Shown: positions 1-6,548 of the stretch, one piece after another
Layout: the number at the start of each line of letters is the position of its first letter
Numbering within the stretch: position 1 is the first letter of the stretch
Assembly (NCBI GenBank): GCA_964610885.1
Contig: CAZSWR010000083.1
Location: 1-15,657, forward strand
Direction of reading: 5' to 3'
DNA: 15,657 bases
From: CAZSWR01 sp964610885
Lineage (GTDB): Bacteria; Bacteroidota; Ignavibacteria; Kapaibacteriales; UBA2268
The notes under the pieces: model-generated
Databases searched by the model: none
What the model was told of the DNA's origin: nothing
Seen by the model: the letters and a program-made list of their open reading frames with translations, nothing else
Made by a program: the position numbers and the translations under genes

Positions 1-380
1 TAACCACGTCTCGCGAGGCGTGGGAAACGTGAGTCTCCAGACGTAGAACCACCCCTCCCTTCGGGCACCCCTGCTTGCCAAGGATGGGAATGTAAACGAC
101 GGATATGTATAAAGATAGAGTGATGCTACCATTTCAAATGATAGTATCACTTTTTTAATGAAGTAAGAACCAACCCCGAAGGGGTTGAATATGAATAACC
201 ACGTCTCGCGAGGCGTGGGAAACGTGAGTCTCCAGACGTAGAACCACCCCGCCCTTCGGGCACCCCTCCTTGGCAAGGAGGTGAATGTAAACGACTGATA
301 TGTATAAAGATAGAGTGATGCTACCATTTCAAATGATAGTATCACTTTCGATAAATATTAATATTCCTTGCATTCGGCGT
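1..380 (+). repeat. Left hairpin-rich tandem repeat array (inverted copy at right end)
   Basis: Two direct copies of a unit with a 195-bp period (starts at 1 and 196). Each unit carries a series of dyads. Positions 4-23 and 199-218 read CCACGTCTCGCGAGGCGTGG. A short GTCTCCAGAC dyad follows, then a GCCCTTCGGGC hairpin (251-261 in unit 2). A CTCCTTG/CAAGGAG hairpin (261-283) is intact in unit 2 but altered in unit 1. A 15-bp-arm stem with mismatches lies at 120-150 and 315-345, and CAACCCCGAAGGGGTTG at 171-187. Unit 1's long stem is followed by six T residues, so it looks like a rightward intrinsic terminator. Positions 18-380 recur in inverted orientation at 15317-15657. No coding potential is seen. 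It is probably a dispersed genomic repeat on which the contig ends. Confidence 0.9.
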
Positions 381-402
381 TTGCTCCGCCGCCGCTTCTC
401 CC

Positions 403-1842
403 CTATCGCTTTGCGCGGCCGCGCGAGAATAGCTCTTCGGCTTCGGCCAGCCATGCGTCTTTGTGGGCGAGGAAGTATTCTCGGGCCGGTTCGTATTCGT
501 TCGGGATCAAACCGTCCAGAATGGCCTCTTCGATATGAGTTTTGATGTACCCGACAGCGCGCGATGGTTCGATCGAGCAAATCTCCATGATCTCCTCGCC
601 GCGGACGGGCGATTGGAACTCGCGGAGCTTGTCCCGCTCCTGCACGTCGAGCACCTTTTCGGCCACTTTGTCGTAGTTGCTCAGGTATTTTGCCGTCAGT
701 TTCGGGTTGTTCGTCGTGATGTCCGCGCGGCAGAGCATGAACAGGTCTTCGAGCGCGTCGCCGGCCTGGAATGCCAAACGGCGCACTGCCGAATCCGTTA
801 CTCCCTCGGCGACGAGTACCATCGGGCGTTGGTGCAGCCGGATCAGCCTCTCGACGTATTCCTCGTGTTCGAGCGGCAGCTTGAAACGTCGGAAAAACTT
901 GGGCATCATCCGAGCGCCGATCTCCTCGTGGCCGTGGAAACTCCATCCGGTGCCTTCGATGAACCGCTTCGTCCGGGGCTTGGCCAAGTCGTGCAGCAAT
1001 GCCGCCAAACGGAGCCAAACGTTCTCGGATTGCTCGGCCACTTTGTCCAGGACGCGAAGCGAATGGAACAATACATCCTTGTGGGCGTGTTCGCGGCCGC
1101 GCTCCACCACTCGTTCCACTCCGGCCATTGCGCTCAGTTCGGGCAGGATATGCTCCAGCAGCCCCATCTCGTATAGCGCCGAAATTCCGATGCTCGGCAC
1201 TGGCGACGCAATAATTTTCATAAATTCGTCGGTGATCCGCTCTTGGGAAATGATTTTTATCCTCTCGCGCAATTCCTTGATGGACTCGGTAACCCGAGGC
1301 GCAATCGCGAACGAGAGCTGCGAGGCGAAACGCGCGGCGCGCATCATGCGCAGCGGATCCTCGCTGAAAGTTGTATATGGATCCAACGGCGTATCGAGCA
1401 GTCGGTTCTTCAGCGCTTCGGCGCCGCCAAACAGATCGATAACCTGGCCGAAATTGTCGGAATTGACTCCGGCGGCCATTGCGTTCGTGGTGAAATCGCG
1501 ACGGCGCAAATCGTCTTCCAGCGTGCCTTCGGACACGATCGGCTTGCGCGAATCGGGTAAGTATTCCTCTTTCCGGGTTCCGACGAATTCGCATTTGAAA
1601 TGCCCGATCGGCACCAAAGCTGTTCGGAAACGCGGATACACAACGGCTTTCGTATTGAAGCGCTCGGCGAGGCGTTCGGCAAATTCGACCGGGTCGCCAA
1701 TGATAGTGAAATCGAAATCCGTACGCGGGCGCCCCAAATAGACGTCCCGAACGTAGCCGCCAACGATATACGCCCTCACGCCTGCGCTATCGGCAAACTT
1801 GCCAATTTCGGCAATCAAGCCTTCTATGATCTCTATTTTCAT
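403..1842 (-). CDS. cca: CCA tRNA nucleotidyltransferase / poly(A) polymerase family with HD domain
   Basis: Predicted 479-residue enzyme that adds or repairs the 3' CCA end of tRNA in the cytoplasm. The class II nucleotidyltransferase head is clear: GGYVRD at 28-33, the metal-binding DFD at 42-44, RRDFTTNAM at about 114-122, and the tRNA/nucleotide-binding DPLRMMRAARF at about 162-172. A C-terminal HD-type domain follows, with HD at 284-285 and further histidines at 260, 303 and 305. The length fits bacterial enzymes with an HD domain. I chose the ATG at 1842 because the only longer in-frame start is a TTG at 1926 that adds 28 low-complexity residues before the conserved domain. The gene is leftward and ends 22 bp from the left repeat. 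It lies downstream of the sulfur operon in the same direction but 170 bp away, so co-transcription is uncertain. Full CCA addition versus partial (A-adding) activity cannot be decided from sequence. Confidence 0.93.
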   Translation of the reverse strand: MKIEIIEGLIAEIGKFADSAGVRAYIVGGYVRDVYLGRPRTDFDFTIIGDPVEFAERLAERFNTKAVVYPRFRTALVPIGHFKCEFVGTRKEEYLPDSRKPIVSEGTLEDDLRRRDFTTNAMAAGVNSDNFGQVIDLFGGAEALKNRLLDTPLDPYTTFSEDPLRMMRAARFASQLSFAIAPRVTESIKELRERIKIISQERITDEFMKIIASPVPSIGISALYEMGLLEHILPELSAMAGVERVVERGREHAHKDVLFHSLRVLDKVAEQSENVWLRLAALLHDLAKPRTKRFIEGTGWSFHGHEEIGARMMPKFFRRFKLPLEHEEYVERLIRLHQRPMVLVAEGVTDSAVRRLAFQAGDALEDLFMLCRADITTNNPKLTAKYLSNYDKVAEKVLDVQERDKLREFQSPVRGEEIMEICSIEPSRAVGYIKTHIEEAILDGLIPNEYEPAREYFLAHKDAWLAEAEELFSRGRAKR

Positions 1843-2012
1843 TCCTGAGCCGGACTCGGCATTCGCCGATGCGGCGTTTCTATGTATTCTTTTCCTTAGT
1901 GTTGGAGTTTCGCTTTTGGCGGCCAATACGATCTCTGCATTTTGTAAACAATCTTTTCTTGCCGACCGGAATGATTCTCGGGCGGTGTTTTATTTACAAA
2001 ATTAAGAAAAAA

Positions 2013-3209
2013 TCAGCATCCGCCCACCACTCTTTTGCTCTCTTCCTTCTTTTGGGATTGCTTGGCCTTGCTTTTCTCGATCAATTGCTTGAGCGTTTCG
2101 CTCGAGGAAATGCGCCAGCGGTATTTATCCATTGTCGGCTTGTCCGCTTTCGGTACAACTGTGCCGGAATAGTTCACATAGTCCGCGACGAAGGACGGGA
2201 ACCCGTAATCCAGGAATGCCACACCGTCGTATCCGGCAAGTCGTGCCATTGTCGCGGCTTTCTTGGCCAAAAGGACATCATCGGCCACGAAGACGCTCGT
2301 CGCGCCACGAGTGAGAAACATTTTCGAGTAGTCCTTGCTGAAAACAGCTTCGGGACGCACATTGTGCGAGTTGGGCAGCGCGATTTGCTTGAACGATTCC
2401 GCATCCCGCAGGTCGAATATCTGAAGGTTGCGGTCTTCGTCTGCCACTCGGAACGAGAACTCGTCCGCCGTCATCGCTTTCGGTTCCATTGCCTTCGGCA
2501 CGATGCCCGATTCTGCCTCTCGGGTAATGACTTCCTTCCGGTCCGGCATTGCGAAGGCAGACAAACCAATCACAAATGCTATAATAATCAGCGCCATATA
2601 GAGACTGCGCGGTTGGAATTCCGATACCCTGCGCTTGTTCACTCGGTTCTCGATCTTCGTCGTCGCGATGAAAGCCATAACGGCCACGGCGGTCAGCAAG
2701 AATGCGAACAATCCTTGGGACATTCCCAAACTGTCGAAAACGCGAACGTTGCCCCAGTTCTCGGCCAGGTATAGATTCTCGAACATCGGAAAACCTTCGG
2801 CAAAAATGAACACGCCGATGAATGAGCCGGCAACGAAATACATAGCATCGATTTTCCCAATCGCGGCGGCGCAGAGGCTCGTCCCAGGGCAGAATCCGCC
2901 GATAACGAAGCCCAAACCCATGATCAGCCCGCCGACGAGGGCCGAATACAGAAATGTGGGATTGATGTAGATCAATTCCAAATCAAGAAGTCCGTAGTGC
3001 CCCAGGGCAATAACGCCGATCATAGCCGTCAGCCCGGCCGTGAAGAACACGCGCAGGACGGTAAAGTCGTAGCCATAGAACAAGCCGACCAGTTTCTTCG
3101 ATGTGGAGAAGCCTGCCTGCTCGAGTATGAAACCGAAAGCAGTCCCCACGAAAAAAGCAACAACGAAATTCAATTCGTTTCCAATTATATCAGGTACTAA
3201 AGGCCCCAT
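2013..3209 (-). CDS. YeeE/YedE family transporter fused to a rhodanese-like domain
   Basis: Predicted 398-residue membrane protein. Residues 10-185 hold about five hydrophobic segments of the YeeE/YedE (DUF395) type, a family linked to uptake of thiosulfate or other sulfur compounds. The signature GGFCPGTSLCAAAIGK lies near 105-120, with C107 and C113. A sixth segment (about 202-221) follows a basic loop (K185-R201). By the positive-inside rule this loop is cytoplasmic, so the rest would be periplasmic. Residues about 248-345 resemble a rhodanese domain (FDLRDAESF, then a C-terminal AGYDGVAFLDYGF), but no cysteine occurs where the catalytic one belongs (VFVADDVLL). The last residue is Cys398 (VVGGC). 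The start is the ATG at 3209: it has a GAGGA-type ribosome site and follows the previous gene's stop by 13 bp. A TTG at 3272 would overlap that gene. Last gene of the octaheme operon. Confidence 0.85.
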   Translation of the reverse strand: MGPLVPDIIGNELNFVVAFFVGTAFGFILEQAGFSTSKKLVGLFYGYDFTVLRVFFTAGLTAMIGVIALGHYGLLDLELIYINPTFLYSALVGGLIMGLGFVIGGFCPGTSLCAAAIGKIDAMYFVAGSFIGVFIFAEGFPMFENLYLAENWGNVRVFDSLGMSQGLFAFLLTAVAVMAFIATTKIENRVNKRRVSEFQPRSLYMALIIIAFVIGLSAFAMPDRKEVITREAESGIVPKAMEPKAMTADEFSFRVADEDRNLQIFDLRDAESFKQIALPNSHNVRPEAVFSKDYSKMFLTRGATSVFVADDVLLAKKAATMARLAGYDGVAFLDYGFPSFVADYVNYSGTVVPKADKPTMDKYRWRISSSETLKQLIEKSKAKQSQKKEESKRVVGGC

Positions 3210-3222
3210 TTTTTTTTCCTCG

Positions 3223-3738
3223 CTAAATCCAAAGTTTTCTGAAAAAGTAAGCGAACATATAGGCTCCGCCAAAAATGGCCATCATCGTGATCAGGCCGCC
3301 CGTCGAGAGCACTCCCATGCCCGATAGCGCTGCGCCACTGGTGCATCCGCGGCCCAACTGCGCGCCCAACCCGAATAGCAATCCGCCAACGAGCGAGGCC
3401 GCAATGCGCACCTTGGACGTGATGCGTGGCGAATGTTCCAATCGGAAATTGAGGCGGTTCGAGACAAGGCCGGAGACAAATGCACCGACCAACACGCCCA
3501 ACACCTCGAAAACCAACCAATTCTTCAGCGGGCCGTCGGGGTGCTCTTTGCCATAGTCCGAGTAGAATTTTGAATCGGCCGCGTGGCTCGGGGCCACAGT
3601 CGAGATAGCCGCCACCACGCCGCTTTTAACTGCGCCGCTGGCTCCCAGTCCCCGACCGGTTATGAAAATGGTTGCCAAGAGTATCAACCCGAGGAAAAAT
3701 CCCGCGAGGTAGGGATTCATATATTTAGTTTCATTCAT
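3223..3738 (-). CDS. YeeE/YedE family half-transporter
   Basis: Predicted 171-residue inner-membrane protein with hydrophobic segments at about 8-27, 73-93, 112-127 and 148-166. It carries the YeeE/YedE signature GRGCTSGAALSG at 129-140, centred on Cys132, the cysteine expected to handle the sulfur substrate in this family. At 171 residues it is a half-size member, and it is followed at once by a second YeeE/YedE protein. Paired half-transporters of this family are common, and the two may assemble together. I chose the ATG at 3738 over the one at 3765 because GGAGG lies 8 nt upstream of it. That start overlaps the preceding cytochrome b gene's stop by 8 nt (ATGAATGA), which suggests translational coupling. 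The substrate is not shown by the sequence; thiosulfate or a similar sulfur anion is inferred from the family. Confidence 0.87.
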   Translation of the reverse strand: MNETKYMNPYLAGFFLGLILLATIFITGRGLGASGAVKSGVVAAISTVAPSHAADSKFYSDYGKEHPDGPLKNWLVFEVLGVLVGAFVSGLVSNRLNFRLEHSPRITSKVRIAASLVGGLLFGLGAQLGRGCTSGAALSGMGVLSTGGLITMMAIFGGAYMFAYFFRKLWI

Positions 3739-4393
3739 TGACCTTTCCTCCGATTTCTTCATCATTGTAATACGGTTTTTTCTCTTCTTCCTCGATTTCT
3801 TCCCATCCGGTAATCATTGCTTTCAGGTTGGTCGTAATCTTTTCGCCGGTCGTAATCAAATACAGGTGGGCGATCAGGAATGCAATCAGCAGGAATGCAC
3901 CCAAGGTGTGCAACACGGCAATCGGTGCGAGCGATTCGATTTCCAACCCCGCCACGCCGGTGCCCTGCGGATACCGATAGAACAAGTACAGCAGCCCGGT
4001 TACGACCATTAGCGGGATAAGGACAACTTTGAGGAAGAAATAAACCAATTTCTGCAAGGGATTGAGCTTGCTCAGGACTGTCTTTTTGGTGGGGTGCGGT
4101 GCGTTTCGGAAAATTCCGAATGTGTAGTAATTCAAATAGTCAAGCAAATGCCTGGCCGACGGCACGTATTGGCGCCATTCGCCCGTGCTGAAATGCCAGA
4201 AAATGGCAAATGCAATCAGTATTATAAATGCAACAGATGAAATCTTGTGGTAGCTGACGGCGTTTTCGTAGCCGAAGAAACGGAAAGAGCCGTGAATCTC
4301 GAAGCCCGTTAGCGCGAGCATAAAGACCAGAATGGCCTGCATCCAATGCCAGAACCTCTCGAATGCCTTATATATCAGAACTTGCCTTTTCAT
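3731..4393 (-). CDS. Cytochrome b561-like diheme membrane subunit (cytochrome b/b6 domain)
   Basis: Predicted 220-residue integral membrane cytochrome with four main hydrophobic segments (about 17-33, 52-67, 115-138 and 155-182). Histidines placed to bind two b hemes are H16 (RFWHWMQ), H49 (SYHK), H67 (IFWHF), H162 (VLHTLG) and H176 (IAHLYL). This is the pattern of the b-type subunits that pass electrons between the quinone pool and periplasmic dehydrogenases or reductases. The tail (about 198-212) is rich in Glu and Lys and is probably cytoplasmic. Its ATG overlaps the stop of the octaheme cytochrome gene by 4 nt (ATGA), which strongly suggests that the two are made together and that this subunit is the quinone-side partner of the octaheme protein. 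The direction of electron flow cannot be read from sequence. Confidence 0.88.
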   Translation of the reverse strand: MKRQVLIYKAFERFWHWMQAILVFMLALTGFEIHGSFRFFGYENAVSYHKISSVAFIILIAFAIFWHFSTGEWRQYVPSARHLLDYLNYYTFGIFRNAPHPTKKTVLSKLNPLQKLVYFFLKVVLIPLMVVTGLLYLFYRYPQGTGVAGLEIESLAPIAVLHTLGAFLLIAFLIAHLYLITTGEKITTNLKAMITGWEEIEEEEKKPYYNDEEIGGKVNE

Positions 4394-5958
4394 TTCCGGC
4401 CATCCTTTCTGCGCGAAGCAATTCGCAAAGCGCCGTGAGCAAATACTCCGGCAAGTGTCAGAATTATCAATATATTGCCGAGCAAATCAACAGCTTTGTT
4501 AGCGTCGCGGGCGGGCATATAGAACCCACCGACAGCAGCCAAACGGCCGTCCGGCGAATCGGTGTGGCAGTCGGTGCATTGCAGAGATTTTTCCTTTCGG
4601 GCCACCTGATGGTTCACCAGCCAATTCATATCCGTCCGAATGAAAGCCACCTCGCCGCTGAACGGGAATCCCATTTTCTCCATGCCGAGTTGCGCGGCCC
4701 GTTTCCAATCGAAATCCTTCCAGAAACCGCCGTCGCCCTTTTCGGCAGAGTACAATTTGGGCTGAATTACTAATTTATTGACCGGATCGTAGGGCTGGCG
4801 CGCGCGGTGCACCTTGACGGGCACAATTTTCGAATACCTGTCGGAATAGCTGCCGCCCAGTGGATTCAAGACGACCGGTTTTGTGGTGTCCTCCACTTTG
4901 TCGCAACACATGACGTGCCGCGCTGTGCCATCGAACCAAGTATATTCCGGGCGCAGGTTTTTCGCCCATTTGAATGAGCCTTTGATGGATAAGTAAGTAT
5001 GGTTCCCGTCGATGTCGTCCTCTTCGTAGGGCTGGCCATCGCGCAAACGGCCCGCCGTGGACCAATCCCATTCGGTTTTCGTGGCGTTCGCCTTCGCATA
5101 AACCGGGATATGGCACGTCTGGCAGCCCACTTTCAGAGTGTGTTCGTTCAGGATACTCTTGTCGTGCGGTTCGGCCGAATGGCAATCCTCGCAAAGCACG
5201 CGGTTCCGGTTCATGGACGAAAGCGAGTACATTTTCCCGCTAATGTTGTGATCCTCGGTTTTGTGGCAATCGACGCATTCCAAATTCGCGCCCTCGACGG
5301 CCATGTGCACGTCCAAATCCTTGGATGGATTGAACTGCGCCTTGTCCAAATCTCCGTGCTTTACGTTGTTCCCGCCTCCCCCGAAGAAGTGGCACACGCC
5401 GCAATTGCTGCGTTTCGGCCGGCCGACGTGTGTGGCAATGTTTTTGAAGTCGAGAGTCGCGAGCGGAGCGCCGCCCATATCGGGAGCTTTGGCATAGGTT
5501 TCGGTCTGGTCGTGGCAGATCATGCAGTCGATATTCGTCGAATCTGTGAATCCGCCCGCGTCGGACGTTGCATAGCCAATATGGCATTTGGCACAGCTTT
5601 GCTCATTGCCGTCCGAGCCGATGCAATAGTTATTAATGACGTTCCTTTTCCCAACATAGACCACGCCTTTGTCCTCGACGAATTCAGGCTTCTCCCAATT
5701 CCAATGGTTGGAACGCATGACTTCCTTGTGGCGTTGGTTGTGGCATTTGATGCACGCGGCCGTGATCTCTTGCGGCGAGGCAAAGTCCCGGTTCAGTTCC
5801 GCGAAACCGGCATGGTCTGCGTGGTTCTTGGGTTTGTTTTCGTATTTGGCCAGAAGTGCCGATTTGGCGTCAGGCTCCACAATCTTGCTCCTGAGCGCAC
5901 CGATGACCGATACGATCACCAAACCCAAAACGAAAATAATCAGTATTATTCTTTTCAT
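4390..5958 (-). CDS. Octaheme c-type cytochrome, tetrathionate reductase-like family
   Basis: Predicted 522-residue multiheme cytochrome. Eight CXXCH heme sites are visible, starting at C69, C122, C145, C186, C228, C256, C279 and C461. The wide gap before the last site and the heme-1 surroundings (CHNQRHKEV, then NHWNW) match the octaheme family typified by Shewanella OTR, which reduces tetrathionate and nitrogen oxyanions in vitro. The physiological substrate here is unknown. A lysine in VKHGDLD (K200) is a candidate unusual heme ligand, as one OTR heme is lysine-bound; this is a guess from position. The N terminus (residues 4-20) is hydrophobic without a clear cleavage site. A second hydrophobic stretch at 490-511 ends in a basic tail, so the heme domain should be periplasmic and anchored at both ends. 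C112, C351 and C352 lie outside heme motifs. The ATG at 5958 follows AAAGGG. First gene of a four-gene operon. Confidence 0.9.
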   Translation of the reverse strand: MKRIILIIFVLGLVIVSVIGALRSKIVEPDAKSALLAKYENKPKNHADHAGFAELNRDFASPQEITAACIKCHNQRHKEVMRSNHWNWEKPEFVEDKGVVYVGKRNVINNYCIGSDGNEQSCAKCHIGYATSDAGGFTDSTNIDCMICHDQTETYAKAPDMGGAPLATLDFKNIATHVGRPKRSNCGVCHFFGGGGNNVKHGDLDKAQFNPSKDLDVHMAVEGANLECVDCHKTEDHNISGKMYSLSSMNRNRVLCEDCHSAEPHDKSILNEHTLKVGCQTCHIPVYAKANATKTEWDWSTAGRLRDGQPYEEDDIDGNHTYLSIKGSFKWAKNLRPEYTWFDGTARHVMCCDKVEDTTKPVVLNPLGGSYSDRYSKIVPVKVHRARQPYDPVNKLVIQPKLYSAEKGDGGFWKDFDWKRAAQLGMEKMGFPFSGEVAFIRTDMNWLVNHQVARKEKSLQCTDCHTDSPDGRLAAVGGFYMPARDANKAVDLLGNILIILTLAGVFAHGALRIASRRKDGRK

Positions 5959-6027
5959 GGCACCCTTTGCAGATATTGAAAAAAAGAGCTAAAACAGACT
6001 GTTGGAAATGAATATATTGTGGAAACA

Positions 6028-6043
6028 TTGGGGCAAGCCCCAA
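6028..6043 (-). promoter_or_regulatory. GGGGC/GCCCC hairpin in presumed octaheme operon leader
   Basis: TTGGGGCAAGCCCCAA is a near-perfect palindrome about 70 nt upstream of the octaheme cytochrome start. In leftward RNA it gives a strong stem with a tight loop. No U-run follows on the leftward strand, so it is not a typical leftward terminator. A T-run does follow on the + strand, but no rightward gene precedes it. It could be a leader structure or a protein-binding dyad. Confidence 0.5.
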
Positions 6044-6068
6044 CATTTTTAATTTAGTAATAGACTCT

Positions 6069-6096
6069 GGGGTCCGAAGCACGATTGCTTAGCCCC
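6069..6096 (-). promoter_or_regulatory. Second GGGG/CCCC stem-loop upstream of octaheme gene
   Basis: In leftward RNA an outer GGGG/CCCC pairing encloses an inner AAGCA/TGCTT stem with a four-base loop (AUCG), separated by a small internal loop. Its G and C runs are also complementary to those of the hairpin at 6028-6043, so alternative pairing between the two is possible. Function not established. Confidence 0.4.
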
Positions 6097-6145
6097 GCCG
6101 AGCCGAATGAATTGATGCAATGATTCAATGTACAATCAAACATTT

Positions 6146-6177
6146 CAAACATAATAAGAAAATTTCACATTAGGAAA
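6146..6177 (-). promoter_or_regulatory. Candidate Bacteroidota-type promoter for the octaheme operon
   Basis: On the leftward strand the sequence reads TTTC-N20-TATGTTTG. This fits the Bacteroidota -33/-7 pattern TTTG-N19-21-TAnnTTTG with one mismatch in the -33 box. It would start transcription near 6140, giving a leader of about 180 nt that contains both GGGG/CCCC hairpins. Confidence 0.4.
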
Positions 6178-6395
6178 TATTAACAAGATTTTTTTTCAAA
6201 ATATTTAATCGATTATCATCCGCCGGCAGTTGATTTTTTTAGCAATAAAATCAATGTACGTCAATATATTATAAAGTTATTGATTGTTTTTTATTGGATG
6301 GTAAAGCGGTGGATGGCGGGGGAGGGATTCTGGGGATTTAAAATAGATTTGAATTGAAGAATAGGCAAAAACTTACAGTTCTGAAATAGCGTTTC

Positions 6396-6410
6396 AACCT
6401 TCCGAAGGTT
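6396..6410. repeat. REP-like palindrome AACCTTCCGAAGGTT
   Basis: A 15-bp palindrome with 7-bp arms and one central base. Its reverse complement occurs at 6449-6463, so the two form an inverted pair 38 bp apart, like the paired REP units (BIMEs) of other bacteria. Confidence 0.65.
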
Positions 6411-6448
6411 TTAACACCTAAGGCATATACAAAAAGTACTGAGTCATT

Positions 6449-6463
6449 AACCTTCGGAAGGTT
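6449..6463. repeat. REP-like palindrome AACCTTCGGAAGGTT (inverted partner)
   Basis: Exact reverse complement of the palindrome at 6396-6410. It shares the TTCGG core with the hairpins of the terminal repeats. Confidence 0.65.
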
Positions 6464-6489
6464 CAAGCCCATTCTATCTTATGATATCC

Positions 6490-6504
6490 AACGCTTTCGG
6501 CGTT
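6490..6504 (-). terminator. AACGC/GCGTT hairpin behind glycosyltransferase gene
   Basis: AACGCTTTCGGCGTT forms a 5-bp stem with a five-base loop, 45 nt past the stop of the leftward glycosyltransferase gene. There is no proper U-run after it, so a terminator role is tentative. On the leftward strand CAAACGCCGAA matches the sequence just past the cca gene (near 373-383), where the left repeat begins, suggesting a shared repeat family. Confidence 0.35.
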
Positions 6505-6548
6505 TGTTATCGATATAACAATACATAAAATTGAGAGCGCAAAAGAGC

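Larger units (their letters stand above)
5959..6548. other. 590-bp gene-free region between two leftward operons
   Basis: AT-rich intergenic DNA with no convincing coding sequence on either strand. The side near 5959 holds the presumed leader of the octaheme operon: a candidate promoter at 6146-6177 and hairpins at 6028-6043 and 6069-6096. The side near 6548 holds three short palindromes (6396-6410, 6449-6463, 6490-6504) behind the 3' end of the glycosyltransferase gene. Between about 6180 and 6390 I see only AT-rich sequence with a purine-rich patch near 6300-6335 and no clear structure. Confidence 0.7.

Noticed and set aside
1..380. CRISPR array
   Set aside because: Only two units with a period near 195 bp, and the whole unit is repeated with no unique spacers between short repeats. 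No cas genes are present.
677..1741. Rightward open frame opposite the cca gene
   Set aside because: Antisense shadow of a clear nucleotidyltransferase; Ser/Arg-rich translation with no known motif.
1843..1926. N-terminal extension of the cca product from a TTG at 1926
   Set aside because: The extra 28 residues are low-complexity and unlike the family start. An ATG at 1842 sits at the expected place.
4999..5979. Long rightward open frame opposite the octaheme cytochrome gene
   Set aside because: It lies antisense to a gene with eight CXXCH motifs. Its translation has no recognisable domain and reflects the codon bias of the true gene.
6111..6129. ATTGA-N9-TCAAT dyad resembling an FNR/CRP site
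   Set aside because: FNR sites have TTGA-N6-TCAA spacing (TTGAT-N4-ATCAA). Here the spacer is nine bases, so the match is weak and may be chance in AT-rich DNA.
6298..6357. 19-residue rightward open frame in the gene-free region (begins MVKRWMAGEG)
   Set aside because: No ribosome binding site, no promoter and no second copy visible; too short to support by itself.
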